A DNA stretch of 64,000 nt from Axinella damicornis (Eukaryota > Porifera > Demospongiae > Axinellida > Axinellidae), in assembly GCA_963931865.1 (NCBI GenBank), contig OZ007510.1:8161399-8225398 (forward strand). The letters run 5' to 3'. Both the position numbers and the translations under genes were made by a program. This document shows positions 29,001 through 42,191 of this stretch, one piece after another. Positions within the stretch are counted from its first letter, which is position 1; each line of letters opens with the position of its first letter. The notes under the pieces are model-generated. The model had not been told where the DNA came from, did no database searches, and was given only the letters and a program-made list of their open reading frames with translations.

Positions 29001-32000
29001 TATCTATATGCAACTGTCTAACAATTATTGAAACCAGTACTTTTATCTTGGCAGGTTCATTGAGGAACACTTTGCTCAATTTGAACATCTCTTTGCTCTT
29101 GACCCCCTCCTTCTCCGAGTTTTTGTCTACATCTGCCCAAAGAAAGATTTGTTTTCCTTGTTTGAACATGTTCCTATGGTCTTGTCCACAACCTGGCTAG
29201 CACACATGGTGTTTTATGCAGCTGCCGGAAAATTCAGCAAGCCTGAGGTTAGGGCATAATAATAGATCTTTATTTCTGAAAACCAGGAGTTAATGTGCAA
29301 TGTGATATTGTTTTTAGGCCAAGGAATGGATAGACTGGATAGGCTGCGTCCAGAAATTGACCATGAACCAGGAAAAGGAAGAGTAAGTTATAAAATGCTT
29401 TTTGGATACATATGGCCAAAACAATGTTAAAATGTGGTTAACCACTGAATTCAAGTTAGTTGGCCAAACTTCTATACAACTTGAAGGGAGTACTTCATTT
29501 GAAGTTGTTGTTTGTAACTTCAAATGTTGTAACAAGTAATACGTGTTTCCAGTCCACAGGTCCTTGTCTTCATGGTGGATGCAGCACTGCTGCTCTTTAG
29601 ACGACTTGCCCACAAGCTCAACACCCACACCCCACACTGTGTGGATGTGCTGAAGGCTTCCATATCTCTCATCTTATATGCTGTTGCTCAGTTGAAAGTC
29701 CTCTATCCTGATGATGGGTACCAGAAAGATGAAATGATTACGAGGGCTTTTTCCAGTCTGAAAGGTACCCTGTCGGACTGGATTGTGGATCGTGCAGTGG
29801 TTGGGGGCTCTGTGTTTGGAGGAGCCCTCCCAACTACACGCTATTACTCAGCATCTTGGAATTCGAAGCTGCATGATGAGCTTGAGGTAATAGATATCCT
29901 GAAAATGGATGTACGTATGTGTATTGCTGTTTGATTTTCCTCCATTGCACATGTGTAGTTGTGGCAGTCTCTCCTTGCTCTGGAGTGTCCACCTGACCAG
30001 CAAGTTACCGAGGAGTGGCATAGCATCACCAAAGCTCTTGTACAAAAAAGAACAAATGAGGTTGAGTTCAGTAATTACATTTATACTCAGAAGGAGGTTA
30101 CACATGTATGTTCAACTGACCACAGGTTCCTGACAAATGGAAATTTGATCTTGTGTGCTTGCTTGAGGGTCATGACGACATCCACACTATCCTAACTGAT
30201 GCTCTGATGGAGGCCGGTACAAAAGCTGTTGATAACATCCTCAACAAGGTGAATGTGTACTTGTAGAGAACCAGAGTTGCAGCTTTGAATCTGTCGGGGT
30301 TGACTTGCACTATATTCTGAATGAGGTTTACCCTTTCTAATAAACACTTGTCTACCACTATGCAGCCTGCAAAATATGCGGAACAAGATTTTGAAACGCT
30401 TGCAACTAAACAGTCAGCACATATTGGGAGGCTGCTGGGTAGTTTGTTGACGAAGAAGTACCCTAACTTGCATCCTGATATCGAGCAGGTCACCATTTCC
30501 TTTGATGACCTGTTGCAGTGGAGACTGTGGCCCAACTTCATCAAGTTGTATGGTAAGGTTGGACTTCGGTCGAGGCAGTTGTAATTGGGATAAGGTATAC
30601 ACCTCCTTCCAAATATTTCAACTTTTCCCAGGGGGTAAATCTAAGCTGAAAGAAGGTCTGCCACAGGAGTGCCAGATAGCTTGTCTCTGTGCGCTGTCTG
30701 GGTTCCAGGAGGTCTGTGATCACATGCAGAAGCGGAGCATCTCTGTAACTGAACTGGAGAAGATTAAGGAACACCATGCGCAAATGAAGAGACTGTGTGA
30801 TGCAGCCACTGCCCATGGGGGAGAGAAGGAAACTGGGCAGCTTTCATACAAGGCTATGGACAGTGCCCTATCACAGATAATGGAAGAGTTTGGTGCATTT
30901 GAAGAGCACCAATCTCATCTCTCTCACCTTTGTTCCTACATACCTGTTGCTGTACAGGGTAAGTTAACTAGTCCTTTTAACAAGTTATGAGCTCTTGATA
31001 TTATGTATTTCTCCAATTCATTGCGTAAGGTCTTGCTCAGCTGAGGCAGGAGCTCCAAAAGAACTTTAATCATGAGAAGATCAACAAACTGTGTGTCAGA
31101 GAGGGCCAGAAGGTCAGAGTCACCTGCTTCCAATCAGCTGGTTCCCTGAGTCTATTTGCTGGCGAGTTTTACATCATGACGCAGAAGTACCCCAGTGACC
31201 TGTTTGTCGCAGGATGGAAAGCAGCAATGAATGCTGCAGTTCGAAGCAGCACTGGTGCTACCGTCACTCTTGCAGATCTCCACCCCAAAGTGTGGGAACC
31301 TGCCTTTCGCAATTGCCAGTCCTTATTACAGGAACTGCATGGTCACTCGATGAAGTTGTCCCGCATTGATGTGTGCTTCAAGCGACATGAACGTGACTTG
31401 GAAATGCAACTGACAAATCTGTTTTCAGGCGTGAATGCATGTCTTGGTGAGCCTAAGAATGGAACTTGGATCAGAGGAGTTGTGCTCCGTATAGATGACT
31501 ACTGGCATCTCTGCAACTACCGCAAAGCTGCCAGTGCTTTCCTGGACCTCAAGAAAGCTCTAAACCTGCAGAGAGGAGATTTCAGTGATGTTGAAAAACT
31601 TGCAACAGAGGTAAGAAACAAGTGCAGAAATGATGTTAGCATGTTGGGTGGTGCAACCCAATGACTTTAAATATGCATGATACATAGGTAACAACCTCCA
31701 TGAAGGACCAGACACTTGCAGCAGTGGATGAGAAGCTGGTCAAGACAGGGAAGTTCCTGGAGAACATCAGCTCCGATCCCAAGAAACTGCAGTGTCTCCA
31801 ACACTTTGCTGAGTGTCAGGAAGTCATTCAGTGGCTCAGAGATGTGACCAACGGTACATGGGAATTTTTGTTGCTAATTTTATTTCTAGAGGCAGCAACA
31901 CTTCTGGTGGTACAACTCACCGGTAGGGTCAGTGTACACCTGTGATCATGACAGTGTTGTCAGGATCTGTGTTCACCTTTCTGAGTACTACATTTTGTTA

Positions 32001-33352
32001 TTGCGGGTACAAATTTTAGTATAGATACGTATTGAGCCCACAAACAGCAGTTCATGTATTTGATGTCACATAAATGTGTGTTAATTGGGGAAAGCTGTTA
32101 AGCAGCCTGGGACCATAGATAATAGAACTACATAGTTCTATTATCTATGCTGGGACCAACGCTACATGTAGCTGTATACTATGAGCTGTTGGATGCATAT
32201 TTACAAAGTAAGAGCAAGACCTGAAGAGCGAGTTTGCCCTACCTGTTGTACAGTTTCCACTTGAAAACGCTAAACTTTATACCCACCAAATCTGCTGCAT
32301 GTATATGCCCGTGCAATTTGCTAAAGTTAGTGCTGCAAATTATAGTGACCTTAAAGGTATTTCCCCTGCCTGGAGTGTCATTGTGTTTTGTCATGATACC
32401 ATACAATTTCAGAGTGCCAACTCAATGCAGTGTCAGATTCTAAATGTACAGCCTTGTGATGTGTTGCAGTATATCGTATGTAGTTTATTTACTGCTCTTG
32501 TCCTTAGATGTGAATGATCTGCAGAACTTTGTGAACGTTGCCCTGGCAACAGCAGCTGGAGGGGAGGATGACCTTGCACATGACAAGCTCTCTGACCTGA
32601 GAACTGTTGGCAGTGGGTTTGGGGCTCTCATCTACAAGCTGCCAGATGACACCAGCTATGCAGAATTGGCCCAGCGATGTAAATCACTATGGGAAGCACT
32701 CCAAAACAACCAAGATTTACCAAACAAGCTTGTGAGGAAATCGTCTTATTGCAACACTTCCCTCTCAGTTTTCACTTTTTTCAGCTAGTTTTATCCCCAG
32801 GACTACTAACGTTAGTAGTCTTGGGGATAAAACTGATTTCTGTGAATGTGTTGATCTGACCTTAGTATGTACTCCTTTCCATTAAACATGCATACCCCAT
32901 TCCATGTCCAGCTTGGCATGAGTAGTGAACACTGAGGTTATCCTTTCACTGTGTAGGTGCACTGCAACCGGCAGCTGGAGTGGTACAAGTCCGTCAAAGA
33001 GACGCAGGGTTCAGTCGAAGTTACCTCCTTTGGGAAGATGAGAAACATCCTGGCTTACGGACGGTACAGAGTGGGTTCCCGCAGCATGCAGACGGTCCAC
33101 AGCATCCAAGATATGATTAACCTGAAGCTAGAGAACACAGGGAAGCAGCTGCCCAAGACCAGCTTCTCCCTGGACGATCTCCGGGATCTTGAGAGCAAGC
33201 TGGTGCTGATCACTGGAAGCAAGGCAGAGAACAGGAAGGAAGTGGACCAGTTCCTCAATGTGAGTGGCAGAGGAAGCCCATTCAGTAACCCCCATCAGCT
33301 AATCTCGATCAGCTTGCTTTTGATTACTTTCTACCCCCTCTATATTCCCTAT

Positions 33353-33384
<32 letters not shown>

Positions 33385-34946
33385 CACACACACTCACACA
33401 CACTCTCACACACATAGACTCTCCACAGTGTCTGTCGAATCGCAGACGTCCTACTAGCACTGCAGCAAAAGGGTAACGTGAAGTACACCGGGTGGGTGCT
33501 CAACTTCCACTGTGCTGTTGACATGGTGGACACACTTCAGCAGCAAGCCAAAGACATGGAAGAGGAGCTTCAGGCGTGGGAGGATCAGGTGCGACAGACT
33601 CGAGAACAATACTATGAGCTGAACTACTACACAACACTTCAGCTGCTGACACTTCGGAAAGAACTGGGCAGACTGAAGACCTCGGGTCAGCCTCGTGCTC
33701 ACACTCAGATCAACCCCCATGTCTTAGCTCTGCTGGAGAGCATCTCAACTGAGATAACGTCACCTGATGTCTGGGAAGTTGTGAAGAGCGTCACTGCAGA
33801 GCAACAAGGAGGAGGAGGAGGAGGAGCAAGCCCATTCCCAAATCAATACCACCCCTCTGCTGAGAAGATGACAGCAAACATTGTGGGACCCTCATTTCAA
33901 GTGTTTGAAAGTGTTCAGTCAAACCAGCCAAGTATCGCAAAGGAGATTCTTGCCTCTGCCGACCTGCAAGCCTCTGCCAGCACTTCAGCTGCCAGCCTTC
34001 AGCAACCAAAGCTCACTCAAGATGACCTCACTGAGAGACAGAAGGAGATATTTGATAATTTAGTGAACTGTGACTACCCTGAGCAGGTTGTCTTGATAGC
34101 ACTGGAGAAGTTTGGAGAGGATCAGTATGAAGCTCATAACTGGGTGACTGAGAATGCCAGCCACTATACTATACCTGGAGTTGAGGGTGCAGCAGCTGAG
34201 GTTGATGAAGAGATGGAATCAGAATCAGATTCAGAATTGGAATCCGACGCGAACATGGCCTCAGCAGCAGCAACTCTGCAGTCTCCGATAGGTATGTAGT
34301 CATGTTATACTCCACTGCATGGGCATGTATGTAAGCAAATACAGTTTGTGGTTGATGGCTACTGTAACATTAACATTTCTATCCTCCTCACCCTGTAGGA
34401 GTTACTGTCTCTCCTAAATCCCCCAAATTGAGCGAACCCTCAACTCCGAGGACAGATCGTAGTCCCAGGGTTGAAGTCCATGTCACCCAGAAACAGCCTG
34501 TCGATGAGGACCACCCCATAGTCCAAGAGCTGGTCGAGGCAGGGTTCAACGTCGAGCAGAGCATTGAGGCAGTGGAGCATTCTGAAGAGCCAGCGGAAGC
34601 CTTGGACTACCTGCTGAGTCTTGGTGGGGAGGGAGGAATCTTCCAGGCATCAACATCAGCGTTGCCCGAGGATGAGGGTCTGTATCGGGAGGAGAGGGAG
34701 GTAGAGTTCATGGAAGAGTCACAGCAGGAGAGAGCATTGTACGTATTTCATCACTGACCATAACTCCAAACCTCTGATAGTGGACTCTCCGAGATAGGAA
34801 CACAATGTAATATGCCTCTCTACAAAGGATGATATCCCTATAGAACAGTTTGAACCTCCAAGAAGAGGACAGCCTCTCTACAAAGGACACAACACCTGAA
34901 TTTATGTTGTCTCCCAATGTGTCCTCAGTTGGGAGGTTGTGTTGCT

Positions 34947-35000
<54 letters not shown>

Positions 35001-35517
35001 ACCAAACAACTTAGTTGTAGTCCAATCATCAGTCACATACTGTAGAATTACAGCCTTTATGCTTGGGTTGTGACAGTGTGCAATTTATACCATAGTGAGG
35101 AACAGAATCATGTTAAACTTGTGCCCAATCTCTACTCAGGGATAGAGAGGCGACTCTGAACATCCTCAGTGACGAAAAGGCAGAAGCGCGTTACCTGATG
35201 CTCCCTGAACTGGGGAGGGTGTTGCAGGAACTCAGAGGAGCTCTGCCTGGTGCGTTTTGGGGGGTGAAGTGATTAGGTTATACATGATCTGTGTGAGCAA
35301 TGTGTGGAGGCTTGTGAATTGTGTATGTATGTTCACATCTGTGTACTAGACTGTTGAAGAAGAGTTGTAACTACGTGTTTGTTTCAACAGCTGCTGTTCC
35401 TAGCCGGCGTCACTTCCCCTCTGACTTGCTGGAAGTTGGTGCTCCAAATCTGCTTGTGACTGCACCAGGTGTGTGTGTGTGTGTGTGCTTGTGTGTGTGT
35501 GTGTGTGTGTGTGTTGG

Positions 35518-35550
<33 letters not shown>

Positions 35551-38500
35551 TGGTGCAGGGCATGTGTGTACACATAGATCTGTCAATCTACCATGTGCAA
35601 ATACCACAACCCTTGGAGGTGCAAATCAGTGTGAAGGAAATGTTGACCCACTTGAGTCAACCTTCAAAAGATCTGAAAGCAGCTGTGTTTAGACTTGAGG
35701 ACTCATTTCCCAGTACTCTATATCAGTGTAAGATGTATTTCCTCTGTAAATGGTACCCTCACTGGAAGCAGCACTATGAATATTTACTGCTACTTAGAGT
35801 GAAAATGCTGATTGTAACTTGGAAACTGATGATAATTTCCAGTTGGGTAATTTCTCTACTTTGTGGTGATTTATCTTTTCCAGAGAATGTGCTTAAGTCA
35901 GCACTGGCCCTGTACATGTGTGGAGACAGTGTGTCCCTCCCTCTTCCCACCTTCGAGGAGGTGCTGGTCTGTAACCCAGCCACAACCACTGAGGAGGTAA
36001 GCAACCCTCACTCTCAGACCTCATTCCCAGATCAGATTAACCTCATTCTCAAACCATAGCTAGCCTCATTCCCACACCGCAGAATAACCACATTCTCTGA
36101 CTAGACTAACCTACGGTGGCCCTGGAGGTCGCGCCATGCGACGATGTGCTATGCGCAAATGTCGACATTGGCGCATAGCACATCGACATTGGCGCATAGA
36201 CATCGTCGCATAGCGCGACCTCCAGCCCCACCGTACTAACCTCATTCACTAAGTATAGATACTAGTATCCAGAATAGCCCGTAGATGACATATACATTTG
36301 CAGTATTGTGTATGACCTCATGCATTCCAGGTTACCCTGCTGTGGCAGCGTGCCGTTGGTGACCCAGGATTCAAGCGGATCTTCTGCCTCCTGCATGCTG
36401 AGAAGCTGTCCTACCAAGTCTGTGATCGAGCTGTGCGGTCCCTGACAGAGCTCTCCCACGGAAAGAAACAAGGTGAGTGATCATGAGCTAGCGTAGAAAC
36501 CTTTTGCCAAGCATATGATAGTCACCCTCCTCCCTCTTCTCCCTACCACACTCCCCCTTCTTCCCTCCCTCCTCTATTCCCCCTTTCTCCTCCCTCCCTC
36601 TTTCCTCCCTCCCCTCCCTCCTATATTTCCCCTTTGTCTCCCCTCTCTCCTCCCCCCTCACCTTCTACTCCCCCTCCTTGCCCCCCTCTCTCTTCCCTCT
36701 TCTCCCTCGACTCCCTAATTCGCTCCCCCTTCCTCCTCCATTTCCCCCTCCCTCCTCCACTCATACCTCCACCACAGACTATCGCTTGGTGATAATTTGC
36801 AGCAACGAGGATGAGGACAAATCCCATATCATCTCCCGACTGAGCCCCCACAAGAAGCACTTCGCTGGACTACATGACGTTCCAAAATACCGAGAATATT
36901 TCAAGAGCCGTTTCACTGGTACCACACCTCTTCAGTCCCAGAGCCTCCGACTTACTACACAGGGAATACAAGCCTCTGTTGTGGACTCGGAAGAGTATGT
37001 GTGTTGTGTGTGGCTATTTGTATGTGTTACATGTATGGACCTTAAGATCTGCGTTTGTGAATGTGCTTGTATTGCTTGTTATTTGTGATGTTGGGAATGA
37101 GGTTCTCAACACACGTGCACACATGTACACAGTTCCTGTGTCCGAGTGGTGACTTCCACCAGGTCTGGGATGGGGAAATCCCTCTTCATTGCAAGAATGG
37201 CTGATCGACTCAGAGAGTACAAGTCCACTGGCACTGTGCACGTGACCGTTCCCATCCATGGCCCGGTGGTTACCATGGATACAGTGATGGAGTTCCTCAA
37301 GGACCATATGAAGGAGGTTACTTCCACCATCTTCCACTTTGACATTGCCCCCACCGTGAGTGTGTGGCAGCTGTGTGTACGTATCTATTATAGTGAATGA
37401 TACATGAACTGTGCTTCACTTTTAGCAATGTATGTACACCATCCTCCCTCCTCCATCGCCTCCGTCCTTACCGGCCTCCTCCCTTCCCCTCCCTCCTCTC
37501 CTCCCTCTCCTCTCCCCCTTCTCCTTCCTCTCCTTCTCCCCCTCCCCTTCCATCGCTGTACCCCTTGATCCCCTTCCCCCTCCACCTACTACCTGTCCCC
37601 CTCCTCCTCCCCTCCCTCTAGATCCTCTGGGAGGTGGACACGATCCTGTTTTCCCTGCTGGTCCTGCGAGGGCTCGTTGACAGCCAGGGGAGGGTATGGA
37701 GGAACCATCCCACCCAGCTGTACACCATTGAGGTCACACTCCCGGAACAACCAGAGCAACAGGTTTGGTGGAGTTGTGTGTGTTGTGTAAAAGAGATGTA
37801 ATGTAGACCACATACCACTTCATCCTTAGTGATTTCTCCCCACAGGATGGCCAGCGTACCATTCCTGAGAGCTGCACACTAGCACTTCTAGAATTCCTTC
37901 CTTCCGTGGAGTGCCTCAGTCCTCGGCAAGCTATACAGCAGATGAAGGCTGGGAGAGAAGGTGAGAGCAGGTGACACAATGGTTGCCACTTCCTCGTGGA
38001 TGGTCACAGTACTTGTTCCCCTCTCCTTCACCAGATGCCTTCAAGGTGGTGATGGACAGACAGGAGTTTGAGAGTGAACACTATCAACGTGTGTACCAAT
38101 ACCTGCGGAGGCATGTTGGAAACATCAACCTTGACCGGTTCTCCTACATTGGCAACGTGGAGGGTGACCCTGCCAACTGCCTGGAGATCATCCTGCAGTG
38201 AGTGAATGTCTTTCTCCCCCCTCTCCCCTCCTCCCCCTCCTTCCTCCTCCTCTCCCCTCCTCCTCCTCCTCTCCCTCCCCCTCCTTCCTTCCCTCCTCCC
38301 CTCCCCCCTCTTCTCTCCTCTCCCCTCCCTCCTCTCCTTAAGCTTTCCCCTGCCATCTTAACTAGCATATGTTTCCTCATATCCCCATTCTCCAGCTCAT
38401 GTGGTTTGCATGACCCCTCATGGGCCGAGATCCGCCATTTTGTCAAGTTCTTGAACATCCAGCTGCTGTCCTGTGAGGGATCTGTGTTCTGTGATGAGGC

Positions 38501-39525
38501 ATTTGTTGGAGATGTCATGGCTGGCCTCAAGGGGTTTGTGGTGAAGTTCATGATCCGAATGTCCAGGGTATGTTATGGTGAAGAAGCTCTGTATGTCCCT
38601 GGCTAGTCTAATGATGTCTCGACGTCAATCTGTTGAGCACTCATGGGTGTAGCTAGCAATGAGGCAGAGGAGGCAGTTGCCTCCTCGCTTTTCTGAATAA
38701 TGACGCGTGCGTCCGGAGTCCTAGATCCTCGCACACGCCGCGTACGATGTGCGTTCGATCTGATGACAGAGACAGAAGCTAGGCTGGCCATGAGCCGGCG
38801 TATATACTCTTAACGCGGATAGTGCTGCAAGTCTGGGACAGTCAGGGCACCGGCATATTGCTGTAGCATTTCAAGAGCAACTGTTTTAGCGCACTGCGGA
38901 AGTAATGAATCAACTCATGAATAATTAATTAGCTTGAAAATTTCGCCGCGTGCGCGAATGCACAGAGAACTCCATGCCTCCTCGGTCTCCAAATCCTAGC
39001 TACGCCCCTGGCACTGTGCCATTTCTGATGTTTAATAGGTTGAGATTATACATGCAGATAGGTAGGTAGATTAACAACAGATGGACAGACAGACAGACAG
39101 TCATATGTAACTAGGTCATTTATGTGACAGGAAGTGTCCACTCATTCACACGGCAGGAGAGGTCATTCATGTGCTCAGTCAGGATAATATGTTGTCCCAA
39201 TGTGTCCCCATGTGCAGGACTTTGCAACCTCCTCCCTTCACGGGGAGGTTGTCCGGGAGGAAGCCACTGGACCAGTCCAGGTGGAGGGAGAGGACCTGGA
39301 GCAGTACCAGATTGAGGCGCGGAGACGCTGGGAACAGAGGTAGATGACTGTTGCAATAATGTGTTGATGCCATTGTAGTGTAACATTTGTGAATCAGATG
39401 CAGTCTGTAAAGATTAAATGTTCTATGTCCACACCTGGCCTTCCACGTGTCTCCCCCCCCCCCCCCCCCCCCTCCCACACACACACACACACACATACAC
39501 ACACACACATGCACACGCACACCAC

Positions 39526-39588
<63 letters not shown>

Positions 39589-40585
39589 GTTCCCATCCCT
39601 ACATCTTCTTCAACCAGGATGCAATGAGCATCACGTTTGTGGGATTCATGGTGACACGGAATGGAGACCTGATTGATCCTGCCCGTGGGGGTTTATTGGA
39701 AGGGGCCATCATGAGCTCACAGCTGTACACAGGCCTCATACAGAACCGTGTGAACTTTAATGAGGACTACCGAACATGGCAGAAGGGCATTATGATTGAA
39801 AAGATTGCCACGGTGATGGGGATCGAGTATCCATATGACCCAGATGAATCCTATGTGCTTACTATAGACAACCTCATCAAGATTCTGGCCATTCAGATGA
39901 GATTCAGGTCAGTCTGTCTGTCTGTCTGTCCATATATCTGCATGCTTGTCTGTCTCTCTGTCTGTCTGTTGAGGTCAACTCATCTCTCTGTAGTCTGTCT
40001 TGTTCTTTCAATAACCATTAACAACTAATGACCAGAGTCTGCTTCTCCTCCCCTCAACACACACACACACCACACACGCACCACACACACAGGTGTGGTA
40101 TCCCTGTTGTCATCATGGGGGAGACAGGGTGTGGAAAGACGAGGCTGATTCGCTACATGTGTGACCTTGCTAGACAAGGCATGGACAGAAGTAACATGCT
40201 GATAATGAAGGTGAGCATGTGCACGAGTTGCTGCACTCCGGTCTGATTCCCATTCCACATTCTGGTTGTTGGGGTGAGCATGAGCATTATTGTGGATGAC
40301 GGCCAGTGAGCAAGCAAGCAAGTAAAACACACACTCAGCCACTTCTGATTTCATGGTCTAACCCAAGTCAGTACTCGTCAGTGGCTCAGGAGCCCATGAG
40401 ATGCAATAGGTGGCTCATGGGAACCTGGTGGCTAACACATACAACTTGCTTATGCTTGGAATGAATAATGCACCTGCACCTTGCTCATCTGCTCCCTCCT
40501 GATGCATACACATTACACACGCACCCACACACAAACACCATATGCACACACACACACACACGCACACGCACACACACACACACAT

Positions 40586-40619
<34 letters not shown>

Positions 40620-40645
40620 GCACACGCACACACACACACACACAT

Positions 40646-40715
<70 letters not shown>

Positions 40716-42149
40716 ACCCACAGGTGCACGGAGGTATCACAGATTCTGACATCACAAAGTTTGTTGAGAAGGCCAAGGAGGAGGCACAGGTGAACCGGAT
40801 GCACAACCTGGACACAGTGGTGTTCTTTGATGAGGCAAATACAACAGACGCCATTGGTCTGATCAAGGAGATCATGTGTGACCACAGGCTGCACGGGAGA
40901 CCCATCTCCAGAGACCTCAAGTTTATCGCTGCTTGCAACCCTTACAGGAAGTGAGTTGCATGTGGGCGGAGTCATACAGCCCCTACAGGAAGTGAGTTGC
41001 ATGTGGGCAGGGCCGTACAACCGCTGCAGGAAGTTAGTTGCATGTGAGGATAGTCATAGGACCCCTACAGGAGTAAAATGTGGCGCCATACACAAGAGTT
41101 CCATTTAGGTGGGACCATAGACCCGCTAAGAGAAGTGAGTTTTGTGTGGGTGGGGTTATACGACCTTAGACATCGCACGTAAGCAGAACAGAAAGCAGAG
41201 AACAAACATGACCTTCCTCCCATGCAGACATTCTGAAGATATGATTGAAAAGCTTGAATCTGCTGGACTGGGATTTTACGTGAGAGCAACTGAGACACAG
41301 CAAAAACTGGGTACTGATATTGTGCACATGAGCGTACCATCTCTTCAGCTAATTGTTGACCCTCAAACGTGAATCATTCACATGAGTTGTTGATATTCTT
41401 CCAATGGCAGGGAGGATCCCTCTGCGACAGCTGGTCTACCGCGTGCTGGACCTGCCCCCAAGCATGCGACCCCTGGTGTACGACTTTGGGCAGCTCACCA
41501 ACAGGACAGAGGAGGACTACACCAGACAGATAGTGTCAGACCATGTGAGGGCTGCATTTTGATGGTGATATCGATGTCATGGCAATGCCTCCATGATGTT
41601 ATTTGAATGACCAAATGCGTAGGACAACAACATACACACACACTTACGTTCCAGTAGAGTATGTTAGCCTCATTCCCAGACCTCCCCCAGGTTCCGTTGC
41701 CTGGTGCATGGAGAGGTCTGGGAATGAGACTAGATTGTGTTTCATTTTCTTGACGTCTGCAGGTTAAGAAGCATCCTGTTCTGCAAAACCAGCAGTCCTT
41801 CATTCCAGCTGTTGCCAAAGTGCTGGCCTGGTCGCAGTGGTACATGAGAAACAGAGAGGTAGGATATGATAGAGGTTGCCACAGTGCAGTCCATCCACCT
41901 TTACACATACACCTCTGCATTCACTTTATAGGATGAGTGTAGCTTTGTGAGCCTCCGAGATGTAGAGAGAGCCATGATCGTGTTTGAGTACTTCTATGAC
42001 AAGATGGATGTCTTTGGACCAAGAATGGATGCAATGGCTGGCAGAGATATGGAGATGGAAGATGAGGAAGAAGTGAGTCTGTTCATCCCTGCCTCTCTGT
42101 CCGTCTTACTGTCTGATTGTGATGCTTCTCCCTGACTTTCACTTCTCTT

Positions 42150-42191
<42 letters not shown>

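Noticed and set aside
30061..30125. A 29-bp intron (30097-30125) between RNF213 exons 13 and 14
   Set aside because: Too short for splicing; the upstream donor GAG|GTTGAG gives a 65-bp intron in the same phase.
35533..35732. An extra RNF213 exon after the GTGTTGGTGCAG acceptor
   Set aside because: Exon 24 joins the exon at 35884 directly in phase 1 with conserved text; the extra segment breaks the frame or ends in a stop.
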